From positions 1,924,165 through 1,988,164 of the forward strand of contig JAQFVV010012511.1 in assembly GCA_028023455.1 (NCBI GenBank): DNA of 64,000 bases, in the 5' to 3' direction. Positions 62,390 to 64,000 of this stretch are shown here, piece by piece (the stretch's first letter is position 1; each line of letters opens with the position of its first letter). Source of the DNA: Epiperipatus broadwayi. Lineage: Eukaryota; Onychophora; Udeonychophora; Euonychophora; Peripatidae. Under the pieces are notes generated by a model. It was not told the origin of the DNA and made no database searches. It saw only the letters and a program-made list of their open reading frames with translations. Both the position numbers and the translations under genes were made by a program.

Positions 62390-64000
62390 TACCGTATTAA
62401 TATTTCTGAAAACCTTTTCATCTTTTGCTATAAGAGTCATATTGTGGAGTCATATTATCTACAAATCTTATACATTTTATTATTCTATTTTCAATATTTG
62501 CTCCTTCACAATCTAAATAATTATTTAACATGTCTTCTAAATAAATATTAAAAAGAACAGGTCACATTCATTTCATTTAGTAGTATTATTCTCCAGTTTA
62601 ATTCTTAACCATTTGCCCGAATACATATTCCAAATCAATCTTCTCTTTTTCCAAAATATTCCTTTATTTTTTAAAATAGTCATAAGTTTTGTCCAGATTA
62701 CTTTATGAAATGCTTTTTCCAAATTTACAAAACATATACCAATTTCTTTGTATCTCACTATAATTGTTCTAATAACACCAAAAACATCTCTTTTCCCTTT
62801 CTGAAATCTGAATTGTTTTTCTCCAATATAATATTCTATCTTTTCATATATTCTTTGAGTTAAAATCTTCAATAAAACTTTAGAAGCTTGAGATAACAAA
62901 CTTATTGTCATGTATTTTTCACATTTAACAACTTTCTTCTTTTTAGGAATTGGAATCATTATAATCTTTTAAAAACTCTTCTGGCCAATCTTTACTACTG
63001 CATACCAAACTACAAAGTCCAACTACTTCTTTCACAGTAAATTCTATAAGTATTGCATCAAATCCAACAGTATTAAATTTGTGCAATTGACTTTATTATT
63101 CATCTGGCAATACGTCTATACCTTTATCATCTATTTTAATATTTTCTTCATTTTTAATTCATAATTAATTGAATTATTTTTTCTTCTAAATAGACACTGG
63201 AGCTATTCTTTCCATGTTTGTAATATATCATTGCTTCTTATTCACAATTATACTTGTTAAGAATGACTTTTTTCCTCAAGTGCCATTTCTAATTCTATCA
63301 ATCACCAGATCTTATTTTTTTACCTGTTAAAGCATTTCTATCTCTCTACATTATTGTTCCAACCATTTTTCTTTTGCTCAATCTGTTTCTCTTCTTAGCT
63401 CATTATTAATTGTTTTATATGCACCTTGTTCTTCCTCAGTATTAACATTTTACCATCTCAATTTTTCCATCTTTTCCAACATACCTTTTATTATCCAAGG
63501 CCCTTTAGCTTTCTTTAACCAAATAATGCTTATTTCATTTCTTGGTGTTTTAAATAATTCTTTTCTAATCCTACACCAACACTTACCAGAACTATTAATA
63601 TAGTCATCATCATTATCAATCCTTTTTATTGAATTTTCACATATTAAACTACATTTCCCCTTCTCAATTTCTCTTAATTTATCTAAGTCCCGTCTTGCAT
63701 ATCTTTTTCTTTTTTTTATTCTTTTTAAATTCAACTTTAATTTAGTTATAACCAAATTGTAATCTGAGTTTGTATCAGCACCAGCCAAAGTATGTTAACC
63801 TTTAAAAGCATTTTTGTATCTATCTTGAATCAATATATACAATCAATTTGATGTTTTATATCACTTGGAGATTTCTGTATATACAATCTTATATGATTTT
63901 TAAGATGAGTATTTGCAATCACAAAAACAATTTTCTTTACAAAATTGTACAAACTAGTACCTCTTTCATTTATTTTTCCAATACCATAATTTCCAACAAT
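62390..64000 (-). pseudogene. LINE endonuclease-reverse transcriptase, decayed, runs off the window
   Basis: Reading the minus strand from 64000: VGNYGIGKINERG, VIANTHLKNH and SPSDIKHQIDCIY match APE-type endonuclease blocks. The ORF at 63788-63450 starts GADTNSDYNLVITKLKL, where the family has SDHN, so the catalytic histidine is a tyrosine. It ends KGPWIIKGMLEKMEKLRW. Next come TEEEQGAYKTINNELRRETD (about 63440-63380) and the RT ORF 62959-62573: MIPIPKKKKVVKCEKYMTIS, GEKQFRFQKGKRDV, CFVDLEKAF in spirit (here CFVNLEKAFHKV) and RRLIWNMYSGKW. Beyond a frameshift, LFNIYLED and RFVDN (62455-62469) stand where FADD belongs. Catalytic residues are lost in both domains. The 3' end is truncated near 62390. 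It resembles RTE-like or related LINEs; clade not determined. Confidence 0.75.

Overview
This is a eukaryotic, probably invertebrate animal, nuclear contig: very AT-rich, almost devoid of open reading frames, and packed with transposable elements. The mix of Penelope-like elements, several non-LTR families, Ty3-type LTR elements, short tRNA-derived SINEs and foldback elements would suit a mollusc or another lophotrochozoan. That assignment is an inference from repeat content. I found no convincing cellular protein-coding gene, rRNA gene or intact tRNA gene. A run of exactly 500 N at 30828-31327 is an assembly gap.

Layout from the left: a tRNA-like relic (215-310), an RTE-type LINE 3' fragment on the minus strand (about 610-1045), a set of direct and inverted copies of a ~200 bp repeat (1100-1990), and a tRNA-derived SINE (2164). 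At 4.7-7.5 kb there is a cluster of Penelope-like fragments; two are fused head to head and form a large inverted repeat. Two hairpin (foldback) elements follow at 8.8 and 12.1 kb. A LINE with an internal deletion lies at 14.2-16.3 kb. Two very short tRNA-derived retroposons, each with clean target-site duplications, are at 16.7 and 19.4 kb. The stretch from 19.5 to 25.2 kb is AT-rich DNA with nothing I can name.

The centre (25.2-42.4 kb) is a nest of young LTR elements. One, 25233-30794, has two ~2.04 kb LTRs around a 0.7 kb internal region without visible genes. Its second LTR is interrupted by a 759 bp TTAA-flanked insertion that looks like a piggyBac-type non-autonomous element. Next to the gap is a Ty3-like element (about 31.3-38.46 kb) with ~1.75 kb LTRs, a recognisable gag ORF and almost no pol. 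At 39217-41345 a solo LTR of the first family sits inside a ~430 bp repeat unit that also occurs three more times nearby, in both orientations.

The right part (42.7-64 kb) holds two more Penelope-like relics (42.75-43.36 and 47.7-48.5 kb, both with GIY-YIG traces), a possible long solo LTR (43735-46671), an inverted-repeat element with an inverted partial copy (49.8-50.4 kb), a nested double palindrome (56.6-57.5 kb), degenerate SINE-like relics, and a LINE on the minus strand (about 62.4 kb to beyond the window end) whose endonuclease and reverse transcriptase carry broken catalytic motifs.

None of the coding remnants appears functional except possibly the gag ORF. Coordinates of decayed elements are approximate. 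Family assignments come from reading translated motifs by eye, without any database search.
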